Part shown: positions 10,114 through 20,529 of the stretch, one piece after another | How the letters are laid out: each line of letters begins with the position of its first letter | Position numbering within the stretch: position 1 is the first letter of the stretch | Origin: Alopecurus myosuroides | Lineage: Eukaryota > Streptophyta > Magnoliopsida > Poales > Poaceae | Direction of reading: 5' to 3' | NCBI GenBank assembly: GCA_028641055.1 | Contig: CM054062.1 | Span: 17,975,639 to 18,039,638, forward strand | DNA: 64,000 nt | Made by a program: the position numbers and the translations under genes | The notes under the pieces: model-generated | Database searches by the model: none | What the model was told of the DNA's origin: nothing | The model's input: only the letters and a program-made list of their open reading frames with translations

Positions 10114-11325
10114 TTCGTTCTTCGTTCCTGGCTAAACGGCGCTAAGGAAAAGTGCTTGTGGGAGGCTACCCATTTTGTTTAACTTTTGTTTTCTTTTGTT
10201 ATTTTTGTTTCTTGGAAGTTGTTACCTCTGTAACAACCACTCCTTATCCTTTTTATTTAGTTTTTATGCCAAGAGTAACCTCTAATAGAGAGGTAGTGCG
10301 ATTTGGGGATGTTGTTGTCCTGAAACAGATTTCTGTGCTGCCACCAAAAAAAATTATTTCTCTCAGCTAGAACATCAGATTGCTTTGAAAAAAATAGACA
10401 CATGCCCCGGGTTGTTATCTAACTTTCATTAGTTTCGAACTTTTTTATTTGAGCAACAGAATGTCCTCAAAAAAATCATCTTTACCCGATCTTCTGCTTT
10501 GACATATTTCTGCCAATATTTGCATTTGCCTCTTAATCTTTTTGTTTTGAGAGTCTTTCGGGGGGAGACTTAAAAGAATTTGTGTCAGTAGCTAATGTTT
10601 TAAATTGAGTGTTTGACTTGTGTTGAAACTGAATCAAGTGGATTTATTATTTTGATGCACTAACGTTGCTAATGAAGATTGTGAGCATTTTTTGGGCGGA
10701 GGAAGTTTTCAAGTGTAGGGAGAGAAGTATGATATGAGGAGATGAAGAATGGACTAAGGCTCAAGCTTGGGGATGCCCATGTTACCCCAAGACATATCCA
10801 AGAAATACAAGCGTCAAATCATGGGGATGCCCAAGGCATCCTCTTCTTCATAAATAAAAATATCAGTTTTCTTTCAAAACAATATATTTTTATTGCTTCA
10901 CATGATATGTGTTATTCTTGGAGCGTCATTTCGTTTTGCTTTCAGTTTTGTTTTGTTTTATTTCTGTAGTTTGTGGTTGGATCCTAGCATATTTTAGTTT
11001 GGAGAGAGACACGCTCTGTTTTTATTGCCTAGAACACTCTAGTTTTCACTCTTATTGTTTTGGGACTGTTTAGTTTTTGCTAGTACTGTGTTTAGCTCTT
11101 GTTTTTCACTTGAATTTTGAGCAGAGTTTGTTGGTTTGCTTCAGTTATATATATGATTATCTCTCTAGTCTTTAATGATTATTTTCTTTGTGATTTGTTT
11201 CAAATAAATGGATTGGTGTTCGAGAAGAGTAAAATATTTCTTGCGTATAGTGGTGCAATAGGAAGCTTGTTTAGACTGTGGCTTAGACTTTGTCATGTCA
11301 TATTATATGATATTTTAATTGTGTT
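10114..11325 (+). other. non-coding internal region of the Sabrina-like element (left part)
   Basis: T-rich sequence with no supportable ORF, as expected for the long non-coding interior of such elements. It ends at the GTGTT target site (11321-11325) where Tat-1 inserted. The same interior resumes at 43488. Confidence 0.5.
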
Positions 11326-11881
11326 TGTCGGATATATACCAAATAGGGGTATAGAAGATGGTAGATAAAGTGCCGGATTACCAGGGTGGCCTAAGTGGTA
11401 GTTGGGCTCAAGTCCATTAGGCGGCCCAGTAACCCGACGCACAGAAGCTGGATTCTAGAAGAACCCGGATCACGGCCCAGGTGATCTGGCTTGGAGGAGA
11501 AGACGGATTCCTTGCTTTCCAAGTTACGAGTTACCGTAGTCCTCTAGGTTTCCTATTCTGTAAGCCCTAATCCGGCTATTATATAAAGCCGGACGGGAGA
11601 TAGATTAAACAAGGAACGAATAACAGAGAAGCTCTACGCCAACTCGCCGAGAAGCTCATCCTCGTCGAGTAGCTTAGATCTAAACCCTCACATTGTAACC
11701 CTGTTTACGGGGTTTAGTCCCGATTAGTGAGAAGTGCAGGAGTAGGCACGTCGTACTGTCGCGACGTACCGAACCTTGGTAAATCCTGTGTTCTGTGTTC
11801 ACTACGCGATCCCGTTACCCCACGTCTCTACCGTAGTCTCATGGCACCCCCGTCTATGAAAACTACTATGATGTCTCGACA
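11326..11881 (+). repeat. Tat-1 5' LTR
   Basis: Begins TGTCGGATATATACC and ends ATGTCTCGACA. A TATATAAA box lies at 11580-11587. The last part of the LTR contains an ATG (11841) that is in frame with the gag ORF and open across the LTR end and the primer-binding site. Confidence 0.92.
11580..11587 (+). promoter_or_regulatory. Tat-1 LTR TATA box
   Basis: TATATAAA within the LTR, followed by AGCCGGACGGGAG. The 3' LTR has the same box at 43186-43193. Transcription would start roughly 30 nt downstream and run through gag. Confidence 0.6.
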
Positions 11882-14800
11882 GTTGGCGCCCACCGTGGGG
11901 CAAACGACGTCAGGCGTGAAGTTCCGATCTGGGATACTTGGCGGAATAGGAAGATCAATCACTGTCGGAAGCTTGGAGTTCGACAACGACGTCGGGCGCT
12001 TCCTCGACAACGGATCCTACATACCGGCGCAAAACCACCTGGTAAGTGCCTGCGTGTTACCGATAGGATCTGCTAACATCTTTATCGGACTAACTGCAGA
12101 AGCAATGGGGTTTTGCGGTGGAAGCAAATTTATCCCACCCGCCCTATACCCAGTCGAAGATGACTATGATACCGGATTCTGCTCAGATCGCCGACAAAAA
12201 AGTGACTTACACTTCATCGGCATGGTGCAGTCCGCTGTCGCCGAAAACACGGATGACGGAAATCCCGTGCAAGAGGCAGACAACAATACACCCGTCGCAG
12301 ATACGGAAGATCTGATACCCGTCACAGAGACGGAAGACCCCACATCCATGGATGTGGAAGATCCGACATCCGTCGACAAGACGACAAACTCGGAAGCCGA
12401 CTCAGTTTTAGCCGCTATCGAGGCAAGACTAGAGTCGGAAACCGGATCGGACGATTTCGATTCCGAAGATGAGGACGACTTCGAGAAGAAAGTTAAGTCC
12501 TTTCAAGAGGGATTCCATGAAGTTCTAATGGCAAAACCGGCTGATACCACGGACGCCGGCAGCCAGGAAAGCCCTAAAACCCCTCCGCCAGAGGAAGAGA
12601 GAGAAGACGGAGAAACTTCTCCGGTATTCCCCAATGTCAAGGAGATGACAGAAGATGAACCTGTCAAAAAACCTCCCTCTTCCAAGAAAAAGCACCGTGC
12701 TGCTAAGAAACTCCAATACAAAATCCGGAAGAAAAAATCAGCCGATCTCGCTGATGAAAACCTGGAAGTAGGAGATGCTAGCAGAACGAAGCCGGCGGAG
12801 AAGAAATCCAAAGAAATCACTGCTCCGCCAATGACGGAACAGGAAGGGCAAGAGCTATTGCAAACACCAGTGGGACCAGATGAACCCCCTGAGATGCTGG
12901 AAGCCAGGAGACAAGCTTTCCAACGGCAACAGCAACATCTACTCAGATCTCGGCAACATCTCCAACAAACCCATAATGACATCAAAATCATGAAGGAAGA
13001 AATAGAGGAGTACGAGAGAAAGAATAGATCCGCGTTAAAACCTACTAGGTTACCCGGAATCGCAAGACCGGAAGAACTGCCGCCAAAAGAAAGGTTCCAT
13101 AACCCATCTTGGCAAAAGCAGGTAAACGGCAAAGATGCCAAGGGTGAGCCAATATACAAGACCGCAGCAGAAAACGCGGAAGCAGCGTTCGCGATTCTTA
13201 ACAACGATCTGTACTCCAATGGGGAAAAACTCCAAGGGGTGTATGCTTTCCTAGGAAAAGCATTGCAACAACAAACGCGCGCCCAAGAGCGATCAGGGAG
13301 GCTGCACGATAACTCCACCCTATGCAAAACAGCTACTTGCGCTGCTGGAGCACCTGGACCGGAAGAACCCGGGGATTCAGACAACTCGAAAGATAAAAAA
13401 GAGGATCCGAGAAAAGACAAGAAAAACCCCGACAACCGGGATGCAGCGTCTAGGACCGGATCCCATCTCCCGAAAGATGGACGTAAACCCCATGATCGGG
13501 AAGACAAACACCGGAACGATGGCAAAATAATGCCACCTCCGAGAAACCCAGCTGAGAAAGCTGGAAGATACGATATACCTCACAGGCGTGAGAGATCCCG
13601 GACACCTCCTAAGGACAAAGAAAGGCACAGGAGCAGAACTCCGCCTAATCCACAAGGGCGTGACCACGGAAGAGATAGAAACAATCCCGGAAAAGCGCGT
13701 TCGCGCAACAATGGGAGAGAAAGGAGCAGATCCCCTTTTGTCCATTCAGCCGGAAGATATTCTGCACACATTGACAGAGCAGAAAAGGATGATCTATACT
13801 TTGGTCCTAAGTGTTTTACTGACAGGATCCGAAGAATAACGCTGCATTCTGGCTTTGCCAAGGTCGGTCCAACGTACCAGAAATACACCGGCAGCACAAA
13901 CCCGGATACCTGGCTCTCGGATTACTATACAGCCGTCCAGATCAACAATGGGACAGACTTGGAAGCTGTCAAGTTTCTTCCCCTAATGTTGCTGGACGGA
14001 GCCAGATATTGGATCAATGGATTACCATCAAGAACTGTCGACAGCTGGGACGACATGGCTAGAGTATTCACTCAGCATTTCCGGGGAACGTACAAACGCC
14101 CGAACAGCATCAACCAGCTAAACTGTTGCACGCAATTTGAGGATGAACCATACGTGGATTTCATCTCCAGATGGACAGCAATGAAGAATAGTTGCTCTGG
14201 AGTAACTGGCGTACAAGCAATGCATGCTTTCGTCAATGGCCTAAAACCCGGACTCGTACCGTTCATGGTTGGTTCCAAAAAGCACAAAGATCTCGGATCT
14301 ATGCTTACAACCGCCAATGAGCACGCTGCAGCCGAAGATGACATCAGAGCAAGAGGAGGCAATATCGAATCACTGATACTTGCCAAGAAAACCCCTCGTT
14401 CTGACAAAAAAGGAACTCCAGAAACAACGACAAAACCCAAAGAGGTCAACATAGCCTTTGGAGGAGAAAAGGGAAACAAGTGGAAAGGACGCAACCCAGA
14501 TCCAATCAACTACACTCCAGAGGAGTGGGAGAGGATTAAGTCGGAACCTTGTGTTCACCACTCGCAATTTGGGAAACCCACTCATACAAACGCGCAATGC
14601 CGGCTGAATAAGCACATGAAAGGCAGTGCAGGAGCCGGAAGTAAGGGGAAGGGTTCCAAAAGGAAACCCGCCAAACAAAAGCCAGAAGCTGACAAAGAAG
14701 ACAGTGAATCGGACACTGACGAAAAAATCCAGGAACAACAGCGAAAGGGCGAACCCAAATTTCCGAGAGTTGATGGAGAAGCAATGCTAACTTTCTTAGC

Positions 14801-15575
14801 AACCCCGTCAGCAAAGGTGGCCAAAAGAACACTTCGAGAAATAAACGCGGTTGTTCCGGCAACCCCGAAATTCTTGAAGTACTCCAACACACCGATAATC
14901 TGGGATCAGTCTGATCATCCCGGAAATATCCCTGAACCCGGCACACAAGCTCTTGTTGTAAGCCCTATTGTTCAAAACACTAGGCTAAGAAGAGTGCTGA
15001 TGGATGGAGGATCCAGCATTAATATAATGTACCTGGATACACTGAAGCATCTGAAGATCTCCGAGTCTCAGCTCAACTACAGCAACATACGCTTCCATGG
15101 CATTGTTCCTGGCAGGCAAGCACGATCCCTAGGAGAAATTTCCCTAGATGTCACCTTCGGAGATAAAGATCACTTCCGGCAGGAAAAAGTATCCTTCAAA
15201 GTAGTGCCGTTCGAAAGCGTGTATCACGCAATACTCGGACGTCCAGCTTTCGCCAAATTCATGGCAAGATCTTGTTATATCTATAACAAGCTGAAGATGC
15301 CAGGATCCAAGGGAGGAGTAATCACTATAGCCGGTGATTTCAAGCTGGCAAACGAGTTGGAGAAAGAAAACGCCCTTTGCGCTCAGAGAGTCATAGCAAA
15401 GGAAGAACTGAAGGAATTAGCCAAGGAGGTATCGCCGTCCGAAATGCCAGCAGGAAAAGAAACCCGGAAACCAACAAACAGCTTCAAGGCGTCCGAGAAT
15501 ACAAGACAGGTAATCCTAGATCCCAAAGATCCGACAAAATTTGTCGTCGTAGGGACTGGGATGACTGACAAATAG
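11841..15575 (+). CDS. Tat-1 gag-protease polyprotein
   Basis: The open frame runs to a TAG at 15573-15575; the first plausible ATG is at 11841, inside the LTR, giving about 1,244 residues. The N-terminal half is acidic and low-complexity, with DDFDSEDEDDFEKK followed by a long charged, coiled-coil-like region and RS-rich stretches (RERSRTPPKDKERHRSR). A Retrotrans_gag capsid domain follows at about 13860-14340 (TGSTNPDTWLSDYY ... GTYKRPNSINQLNC). A Cys/His segment (EPCVHHSQFGKP ... NAQC) may be a variant zinc knuckle. An aspartic protease core LMDGGSSINIMY with ILGRPAFAKFMA ends the protein. The TAG is followed in the same frame by pol. The frame is unbroken. Confidence 0.85.
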   Translation: MAPPSMKTTMMSRQLAPTVGQTTSGVKFRSGILGGIGRSITVGSLEFDNDVGRFLDNGSYIPAQNHLVSACVLPIGSANIFIGLTAEAMGFCGGSKFIPPALYPVEDDYDTGFCSDRRQKSDLHFIGMVQSAVAENTDDGNPVQEADNNTPVADTEDLIPVTETEDPTSMDVEDPTSVDKTTNSEADSVLAAIEARLESETGSDDFDSEDEDDFEKKVKSFQEGFHEVLMAKPADTTDAGSQESPKTPPPEEEREDGETSPVFPNVKEMTEDEPVKKPPSSKKKHRAAKKLQYKIRKKKSADLADENLEVGDASRTKPAEKKSKEITAPPMTEQEGQELLQTPVGPDEPPEMLEARRQAFQRQQQHLLRSRQHLQQTHNDIKIMKEEIEEYERKNRSALKPTRLPGIARPEELPPKERFHNPSWQKQVNGKDAKGEPIYKTAAENAEAAFAILNNDLYSNGEKLQGVYAFLGKALQQQTRAQERSGRLHDNSTLCKTATCAAGAPGPEEPGDSDNSKDKKEDPRKDKKNPDNRDAASRTGSHLPKDGRKPHDREDKHRNDGKIMPPPRNPAEKAGRYDIPHRRERSRTPPKDKERHRSRTPPNPQGRDHGRDRNNPGKARSRNNGRERSRSPFVHSAGRYSAHIDRAEKDDLYFGPKCFTDRIRRITLHSGFAKVGPTYQKYTGSTNPDTWLSDYYTAVQINNGTDLEAVKFLPLMLLDGARYWINGLPSRTVDSWDDMARVFTQHFRGTYKRPNSINQLNCCTQFEDEPYVDFISRWTAMKNSCSGVTGVQAMHAFVNGLKPGLVPFMVGSKKHKDLGSMLTTANEHAAAEDDIRARGGNIESLILAKKTPRSDKKGTPETTTKPKEVNIAFGGEKGNKWKGRNPDPINYTPEEWERIKSEPCVHHSQFGKPTHTNAQCRLNKHMKGSAGAGSKGKGSKRKPAKQKPEADKEDSESDTDEKIQEQQRKGEPKFPRVDGEAMLTFLATPSAKVAKRTLREINAVVPATPKFLKYSNTPIIWDQSDHPGNIPEPGTQALVVSPIVQNTRLRRVLMDGGSSINIMYLDTLKHLKISESQLNYSNIRFHGIVPGRQARSLGEISLDVTFGDKDHFRQEKVSFKVVPFESVYHAILGRPAFAKFMARSCYIYNKLKMPGSKGGVITIAGDFKLANELEKENALCAQRVIAKEELKELAKEVSPSEMPAGKETRKPTNSFKASENTRQVILDPKDPTKFVVVGTGMTDK
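11884..11901 (+). promoter_or_regulatory. Tat-1 primer-binding site
   Basis: TGGCGCCCACCGTGGGGC begins two bases after the 5' LTR. It starts with the TGG that pairs with a tRNA 3' CCA end. TTGGCGCC-type sites are typical of grass Tat/Retand elements; the exact tRNA was not determined. Confidence 0.7.
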
Positions 15576-16571
15576 GAAGGCGAGCTCATCAAGTTCCTCC
15601 GTGAGAACTGGGATATTTTTGCCTGGTGTCCAGCTGACATGCCAGGTGTACCCAGGGAACTTGCTGAGCACCAACTCAAGGTTATTCCTGGATCAAAACC
15701 CGTCAAACAAGGTCTTCGTCGATTTGACGGAAGAAGACGGAAGGCTATTGGCAAGGAAATTATTCGGCTTTTAGCTGCGGATTTCATCAAGGAAGTAATC
15801 CATACTGACTGGTCCGCAAATCCGGTATTAGTACCGAAGAAAGACACCACTGCTCTTAGAATGTGTATAGATTACACAGGTTTGAACAAGTTGTGTCCAA
15901 AAGATAGGTTCGCGCTACCGCGAATCGATCAAATAATAGACGCCACTACAGGCTCTGAACTTTTATGCTTTTTGGATGCATACTCCGGGTACCACCAAAT
16001 ACGCATGAAAAAGGAAGATCAAATCAAGACTTCTTTTATAACCCCGTACGGGACGTACTACTATGTAACCATGCCGTTCGGCTTGAAGAACGCAGGTGCA
16101 ACCTACCAGCGTTGCATGCAACGTTGTTTGCATAGCCAAATTGGCAAAAATGTCCATGTTTACGTGGACGATATTGCTGTCGTAACCAAGGAAAAAGATA
16201 CACTCCTTGAGGATTTGCGAGAAACTTTCGAAAACTTGCGCACCTACAAGATGAAGTTGAATCCATCTAAGTGCGTATTCGGGGTTCCCTCAAGAAAACT
16301 TCTGGGTTTCATCGTTTCTCACAGAGGAATAGAAGTCAACCCGGAAAAGATCAAGGCAATCTTGAACATCACAAAACCTTCCTGCGTCAAAGATGTCCAA
16401 AGATTGACGGGTTCTGCCGCAGCCGTCAGCAGATTTATTAGTCGGCTAGGGGATAAAGCCTTACCACTCTACAAGCTGCTGAAAAAATCCGACAAAGTCA
16501 AGTGGATTGCGAAAGCCTGGAAACGTCTAGCAAGTTATGTCCCTTTCCGTACTAAGTTCAATTCTATGTAA
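15576..16571 (+). pseudogene. Tat-1 pol remnant: reverse transcriptase only, RNase H and integrase deleted
   Basis: The frame continues directly after the TAG, in the same phase, with EGELIKFLRENWDIFAW and MPGVPRELAEHQLK. The RT domain is complete by motif: CIDYTGLNKLCPKDRFALPRID, FLDAYSGYHQI, PFGLKNAGATYQR and the catalytic YVDD (HVYVDDIAVV). After LYKLLKKSDKVKWI the sequence jumps to AKAWKRLASYVPF and stops at 16569-16571. Normally about 700 residues with connection, dual RNase H and integrase would lie there. The stop is followed by AT-rich 3'-UTR-like DNA. This looks like an internal deletion that made the element non-autonomous. Confidence 0.85.
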
Positions 16572-16898
16572 ACATTTTTTGAGATCATGAAATAAAGTTG
16601 TCGGAATTCTAGTATCCATGTTTTTACAAGTTTATTTCGTACAGAGCATGGTTCCACCTCCTCTATTTCCCAATGATCTTCCAAAACATTCAATGTTAAC
16701 CCGAATTGTGCCTGCGTGCTCGGTGTTTAAAAGCTGAATGATTTTTCAGCCTGTTAACGGCTAAAGGAAACTTGAATTGCCTGCGTGCCCAGGTTTCGTT
16801 CAAAAAATTCCTTGTTTTCTCTAAGTACTATCTGATCGCATATGTGTTGGGTTACTGGATCTAGTTAGTAAAAATGCCTTTAGCATGATCCATGTTTC
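16572..16898 (+). other. Tat-1 post-pol non-coding region up to the Copia insertion
   Basis: No gene. It contains a GAAATAAAG polyadenylation-like word near 16590 and two imperfect copies of a TGCCTGCGTGC-containing motif (about 16709 and 16779). It ends with GTTTC (16894-16898), the left copy of the Copia block target duplication. Confidence 0.6.
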
Positions 16899-17598
16899 TG
16901 AAAGTATAGTATGGGCACCTAGAGGGGGGGGGGGTGAATAGGTGCTACGGCAAATTTTAATTTTTCTCAAATTTAGGCTTGACAAGAAAGGTAAATTCTC
17001 TAGATAGTGCAACTAGTGATGAATTTACCTATATGACAAGACAAGCAATCAATGCAACAAGTACAAGTAAGTAAAGAGAGGGAGGAACGAGGTAACCGAT
17101 GGAAGCACACGGAGACACGATGTATTTCCGAGTTCCTCCTTTTTAGGGGAGTACGTCTCGTTGGAGGGGTGTGAGCTCGCCACAAAGGCCTACTCAACGC
17201 CACTAAGGCTTCACCCTATTCTCCGATGAACTTCGCCACAAAGGCCTAGTTCACCTTCCACTATAGAACCCCTTTGAGGCGGGGATCAAATCCTTTACAA
17301 ACACCTTGGGGCACACACCCACAACTTAATTGGGGGCTCCCAACAACTCTTGAATCACCAACTAGAAACAAGATGCCTAGGTTCTCCACAAGAGGAAACC
17401 CTAGGCAAGATCCCTCGAGCTAGAGAGGGGGAAATGAAGAACGGGTCGGTGAAGATGTAGATCGGGGCCTTCTCCTTCAATTCTCCAAAGATCTTCAAGA
17501 TTGGGTGGAGGGATTGGGAGTTATGAGGGATTTGGTGAGTTCTTAAATGCTCATCAATGCTAAGGGGAAGAACTAGATCTTGAGGAAGAAGAGGAGGG

Positions 17599-17610
17599 CT
17601 ATTTATAGTC
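17599..17610 (-). promoter_or_regulatory. Copia LTR1 TATA box
   Basis: The minus strand reads ACTATAAATAGCC, about 35 nt downstream of the motif array. LTR2 and LTR3 have the same box near 28023-28034 and 38442-38453. This is the promoter for the gag-pol transcript. Confidence 0.65.
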
Positions 17611-17646
17611 CCTCCTCACAACTAGTCGTTGTGCAGGAAAAAAGGT

Positions 17647-18165
17647 ACCGGAATATCCGGTCCAAGTTTGGACCGGAATATCCGGTTAGTTTGCTCCACG
17701 CTGAACTGCAGTGCTGGACCGGATTATCCGGTTGATCTGAAATAATCCGGTACAAATAATCCGGTAGATGCCAGTACGCAAATCTTCTAGTCCTTAGCCA
17801 TTTTTCCACTTCCTCAACTGCAACCGGAATATCCGGTAGATATGAAATATCCGGTACAAATAATCCGGTTGACTCCAGTAGCTCAAAACTTCCAGTCCTT
17901 AGCAGTTTTTCGCAGCAACCGGAATATCCGGTCCGGGATGAATAATCCGGTCCAAATAATCCGGTTGACTCCAGTAGCTCAAAACTTCAGTCCTTAGCAA
18001 TTTTCCGCAGCAACCGGAATATCCGGTCCAGGATGAAATATCCGGTCCGAATAATCCGGTTGATTCCAGTATGCAAAATTCTCAGTCCTTAGCCATTTTT
18101 GAGCTCCTTTCTCAGCAACCGGAATATCCGGTCCAGGATGAATAATCCGGTCCGAATAATCCGGT
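17647..18165 (-). repeat. array of 15-bp inverted-repeat motif in U3 of LTR1
   Basis: About 17 copies of an ATCCGGT core occur in six groups spaced roughly 75-105 bp apart. The full form on the plus strand is ACCGGAATATCCGGT: 6-bp arms ACCGGA/TCCGGT around a 3-bp AT spacer. Most groups have one full inverted repeat followed by two half-type AATAATCCGGT copies. The array lies immediately upstream of the LTR TATA box in the element's sense orientation, a position suited to transcription-factor or host-repressor binding. Confidence 0.85.
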
Positions 18166-18324
18166 TGAGTTCTGTCCCAAAAACCTCAGGCCAAACTTCA
18201 CCGACTTTTCAGTGCTCGATGCCGATGTTAAGTATAACACCTGCACACTAAACACCTCGATAAATAATGTACTTAGTATTGTTAACTAACACACAAAACA
18301 CTGGGAAAACGAAATGCACTTTCA

Positions 18325-18340
18325 ATCTCCCCCTTTTTGG
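18325..18340 (-). promoter_or_regulatory. Copia copy 1 polypurine tract
   Basis: The minus strand reads CCAAAAAGGGGGAGAT immediately before the 3' LTR, the standard Copia plus-strand primer. The same tract for copy 2 is at 28749-28764. Confidence 0.8.
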
Positions 18341-18897
18341 TGTTAGATGACAATACTAAGATTTGCAATAAACCTTGACAGTAAGCATGCTTGAAACAAG
18401 ATGAAAATCTCTCCCCCTATCTCTATGCATATCTTTTGTTTGCCTCAAACGCAAATAGATGCAATGATGTATAGGAAGAGATTTTCAACAAGTAGCAAAC
18501 ACGACAATGAGACAACATCACCAATATGTTGAGTGTAAAGAAGTATATACCTTGTGCGAGAACGATATATCCAAGAATAACCAAGCACAATCATAGATAA
18601 TCTCCTCAACATATCCGATAGATAACCAACACACCATAAATAGATAACCATGATAGTATCCAGACAACCAATAGTCACACACATAATAGCACACATAGTT
18701 TTAAACGACAATAAACGACAAGTTCACAAGCACGACAAATGAAGATAAAATGGACACAAGCTCTCAAAGGAAGGATAAAAGCAAATGCTTGTGCCCGAAC
18801 CCATGCAAATCCTGTAGTCTATAATAGCTACTTCTCCCCCTTTGGCATCGAGACACCAAAAAGGAGGGAAATAGCTAACTAACGCCCCAGACACGGT
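18341..18897 (-). other. non-coding region between the extra ORF and 3' LTR of Copia copy 1
   Basis: AT-rich, with no supportable reading frame. It is probably the 3' UTR of the extra ORF. Copy 2 has the equivalent at 28765-29321, differing at very few positions. Confidence 0.6.
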
Positions 18898-20529
18898 CTA
18901 AGCATCCGACTCGTCTCCAGATCCCTGCTCATCATCAGACTCCTCCTCATCAGCAGCAGCATCATGAGCTCGTGAAGCAGTCTCCCGAGTAGACCTGAGG
19001 GCCGTCTCAATGCTCTCCCAAGGAGTGAAATCCTCAGCAGACCAAGCAGAGTAGGACTGAGCATCAAGCGGAGCAGGAACATCACCAGTGCCACCACTCA
19101 CGTGATGGAGAATCTGACGCTGAGAGCTGGCCAAATCAGTGTCCCTGCGATACGCCCTGTACTGTTCCTTGTGAATGTCCAGCTTCATGCAGAGCACGTT
19201 GCGCTGAAACCAGGAAAGCTTCCTGACATTGCGCAAGGTGGTGAGATCAGACACAGGCACCCTGGGAGCAGACTGAGAGCTAGAGGGACCACCCATAGAG
19301 GAACCACCCTCAAATGGAGCACTCTGAGAAGCAGCCGCAGTCTTCACCTTCCTCTTGACATACAGCTTCCTCACCAGAATCAGAAGGTTGCACAGAGGGG
19401 TGGTGAGAGCATCGTTGTTACCTCCACTCGGCACAAGGAAAGCTCTGAAGATACGCACCAGCTGATCATAAAGAGGAAGCAGTCCCTCAAGCCCCCCAAC
19501 AGTGAAACCAGGGGCGTAAAGCTCAGCCATGGACACCTCCCTCCTCGGCCTATCAACCTCATGGACGCGGTGACCAAGAGGAGGGTGCTCGCTGTAAGAG
19601 TAGCCAAGACGCCGAGCAAACCTCTCAAAGGATGCTTCACAAGGTGTATCTCCAGACATCCACTTAAGACGGGTCACAATATCACCAGTGGAGTACACGA
19701 GGGTGGACATAAACTGCATCACCAGCTGCGTGTTGTAGTTGCACTGGGTCTCCATGAGCTTCACCAAACCGAAGCGCTCAACAATACTTGCTGCATCAGC
19801 AAACTCATCCTTGGCCTTGAGAGCGGCATGGTCATATGGATGCATAGGGTGGCACGGATAGCGGAAGTCACAATAGATGTCAGTGTAAATGTAGGACTGC
19901 TCCAGATTCCAGAAACGAGGATCAATGTTGCCAACCCTTGGAGAAAGATAGGCATCCTGCTTTCTGAGCTCATTGAACTCCTGAATCGGAATGTCGGTCT
20001 TATAGTTGAGCCGAGGTTTCCTCTTGTTACGGGTAGAGACTAGCTTCTTGCGCTTTGGAACGCTTCGATCGTGGTCACCATCTGTGAAACAAGATAGAAT
20101 AGGAAAAGCACAAGATGAGTACACTAGTGTCATACAACGGATACAATCATACATAGAAACGATAGAGAAGATTACAGGAAACAATTGAGGTGGAAATCTG
20201 GGAAAGATTCATTTGGGGCTGCCCTTAAAACAGTACTGGACTCAGCCGGATATTCCGGTTCAAAACTGAACCGGATATTCCGGTTACCCGGATATTCCGG
20301 TTCAGTCGTGGACCGGATATTCCGGTAAATTTCGGAACAGCACAAAATCAACCTAGATCTCAGATTTCCACAAGGATTGCAAACAAGTGATCTACTCTAT
20401 GATTTCTAGCATGTATGGGGAGTCCTCTTCGGAACGAAATCTACCAAGCAAGCCAACAAAAACGCACATCCATGGAAGGTGAGGTTATAGCACCAAGATT
20501 CAAGAGATTTGAACTATACCGGGATCCAT
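18898..20529 (-). CDS. Copia copy 1 extra ORF (ORF3), spliced, about 397 aa, function unknown
   Basis: Exon 2 (18898-20081) encodes most of the protein. The ATG lies in a tiny coding exon ending MDP (20520-20529). The intron 20082-20519 (438 bp) has donor GGTATAG and acceptor TTGTTTCACAG and joins the frame exactly to give MDPDGDHDRSVPKRKK. The protein starts with a strongly basic, nuclear-localisation-like stretch (KRKKLVSTRNKRKPR), has a middle domain with FARRLGYSYSEHPPLGHR, a Ser-rich linker and an acidic tail DEEESDDEQGSGDESDA. No transmembrane segment remains once the intron is removed, so an envelope role is not supported. It lies after pol in the same sense, as extra ORFs do in SIRE-lineage elements. 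Copy 2 also keeps it open. Confidence 0.75.
20082..20519 (-). other. intron of Copia copy 1 ORF3, carrying a motif array
   Basis: GT at 20519-20518 and AG at 20083-20082 on the minus strand, with the pyrimidine-rich TTCTATCTTGTTTCACAG before the acceptor. Unspliced, the sequence before exon 2 reads as a spurious hydrophobic N-terminus. Confidence 0.7.
20243..20327 (-). repeat. motif cluster (four copies) in the ORF3 intron of copy 1
   Basis: Four copies of the CCGGATATTCCGGT motif in 85 bp, the same inverted repeat as in the LTR array. Copy 2 has it at 30667-30751. Confidence 0.85.

Larger units (their letters stand above)
16899..18324 (-). repeat. Copia LTR1 (3' LTR of copy 1)
   Basis: 1,426 bp, beginning TGAAAGTATAGTATGGGCACC on the plus strand and ending GAAATGCACTTTCA. 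It has an 11-G run near 16924-16934 where LTR2 and LTR3 have 8. By eye it differs from LTR3 at two substitutions plus that run. It carries the TATA box and the motif array described separately. Confidence 0.93.

Noticed and set aside
12042..12099. Possible mini-intron in the Tat-1 gag leader (GTAAGT ... CTGCAG)
   Set aside because: The interval is only 58 nt, its removal shifts the frame, and the sequence is open without splicing.
12503..13525. 340-aa minus-strand frame opposite Tat-1 gag
   Set aside because: Low-complexity Ser/Phe/Cys-rich shadow of the gag coding strand.
17647..18165. CRISPR-like interpretation of the regularly spaced repeats
   Set aside because: The repeats are 15-bp inverted motifs inside a plant retrotransposon LTR, the spacers are similar to each other, and there are no cas genes.
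18898..20184. Envelope-like protein with N-terminal signal peptide in Copia
   Set aside because: The hydrophobic N-terminus lies before a strong splice acceptor and is best read as intron; the body has no membrane segment.
19102..20467. 313-aa plus-strand frame opposite Copia ORF3 (also 29526-30467 in copy 2)
   Set aside because: It is the antisense shadow of ORF3, with no start context, domain or promoter of its own; its conservation is explained by the element duplication.
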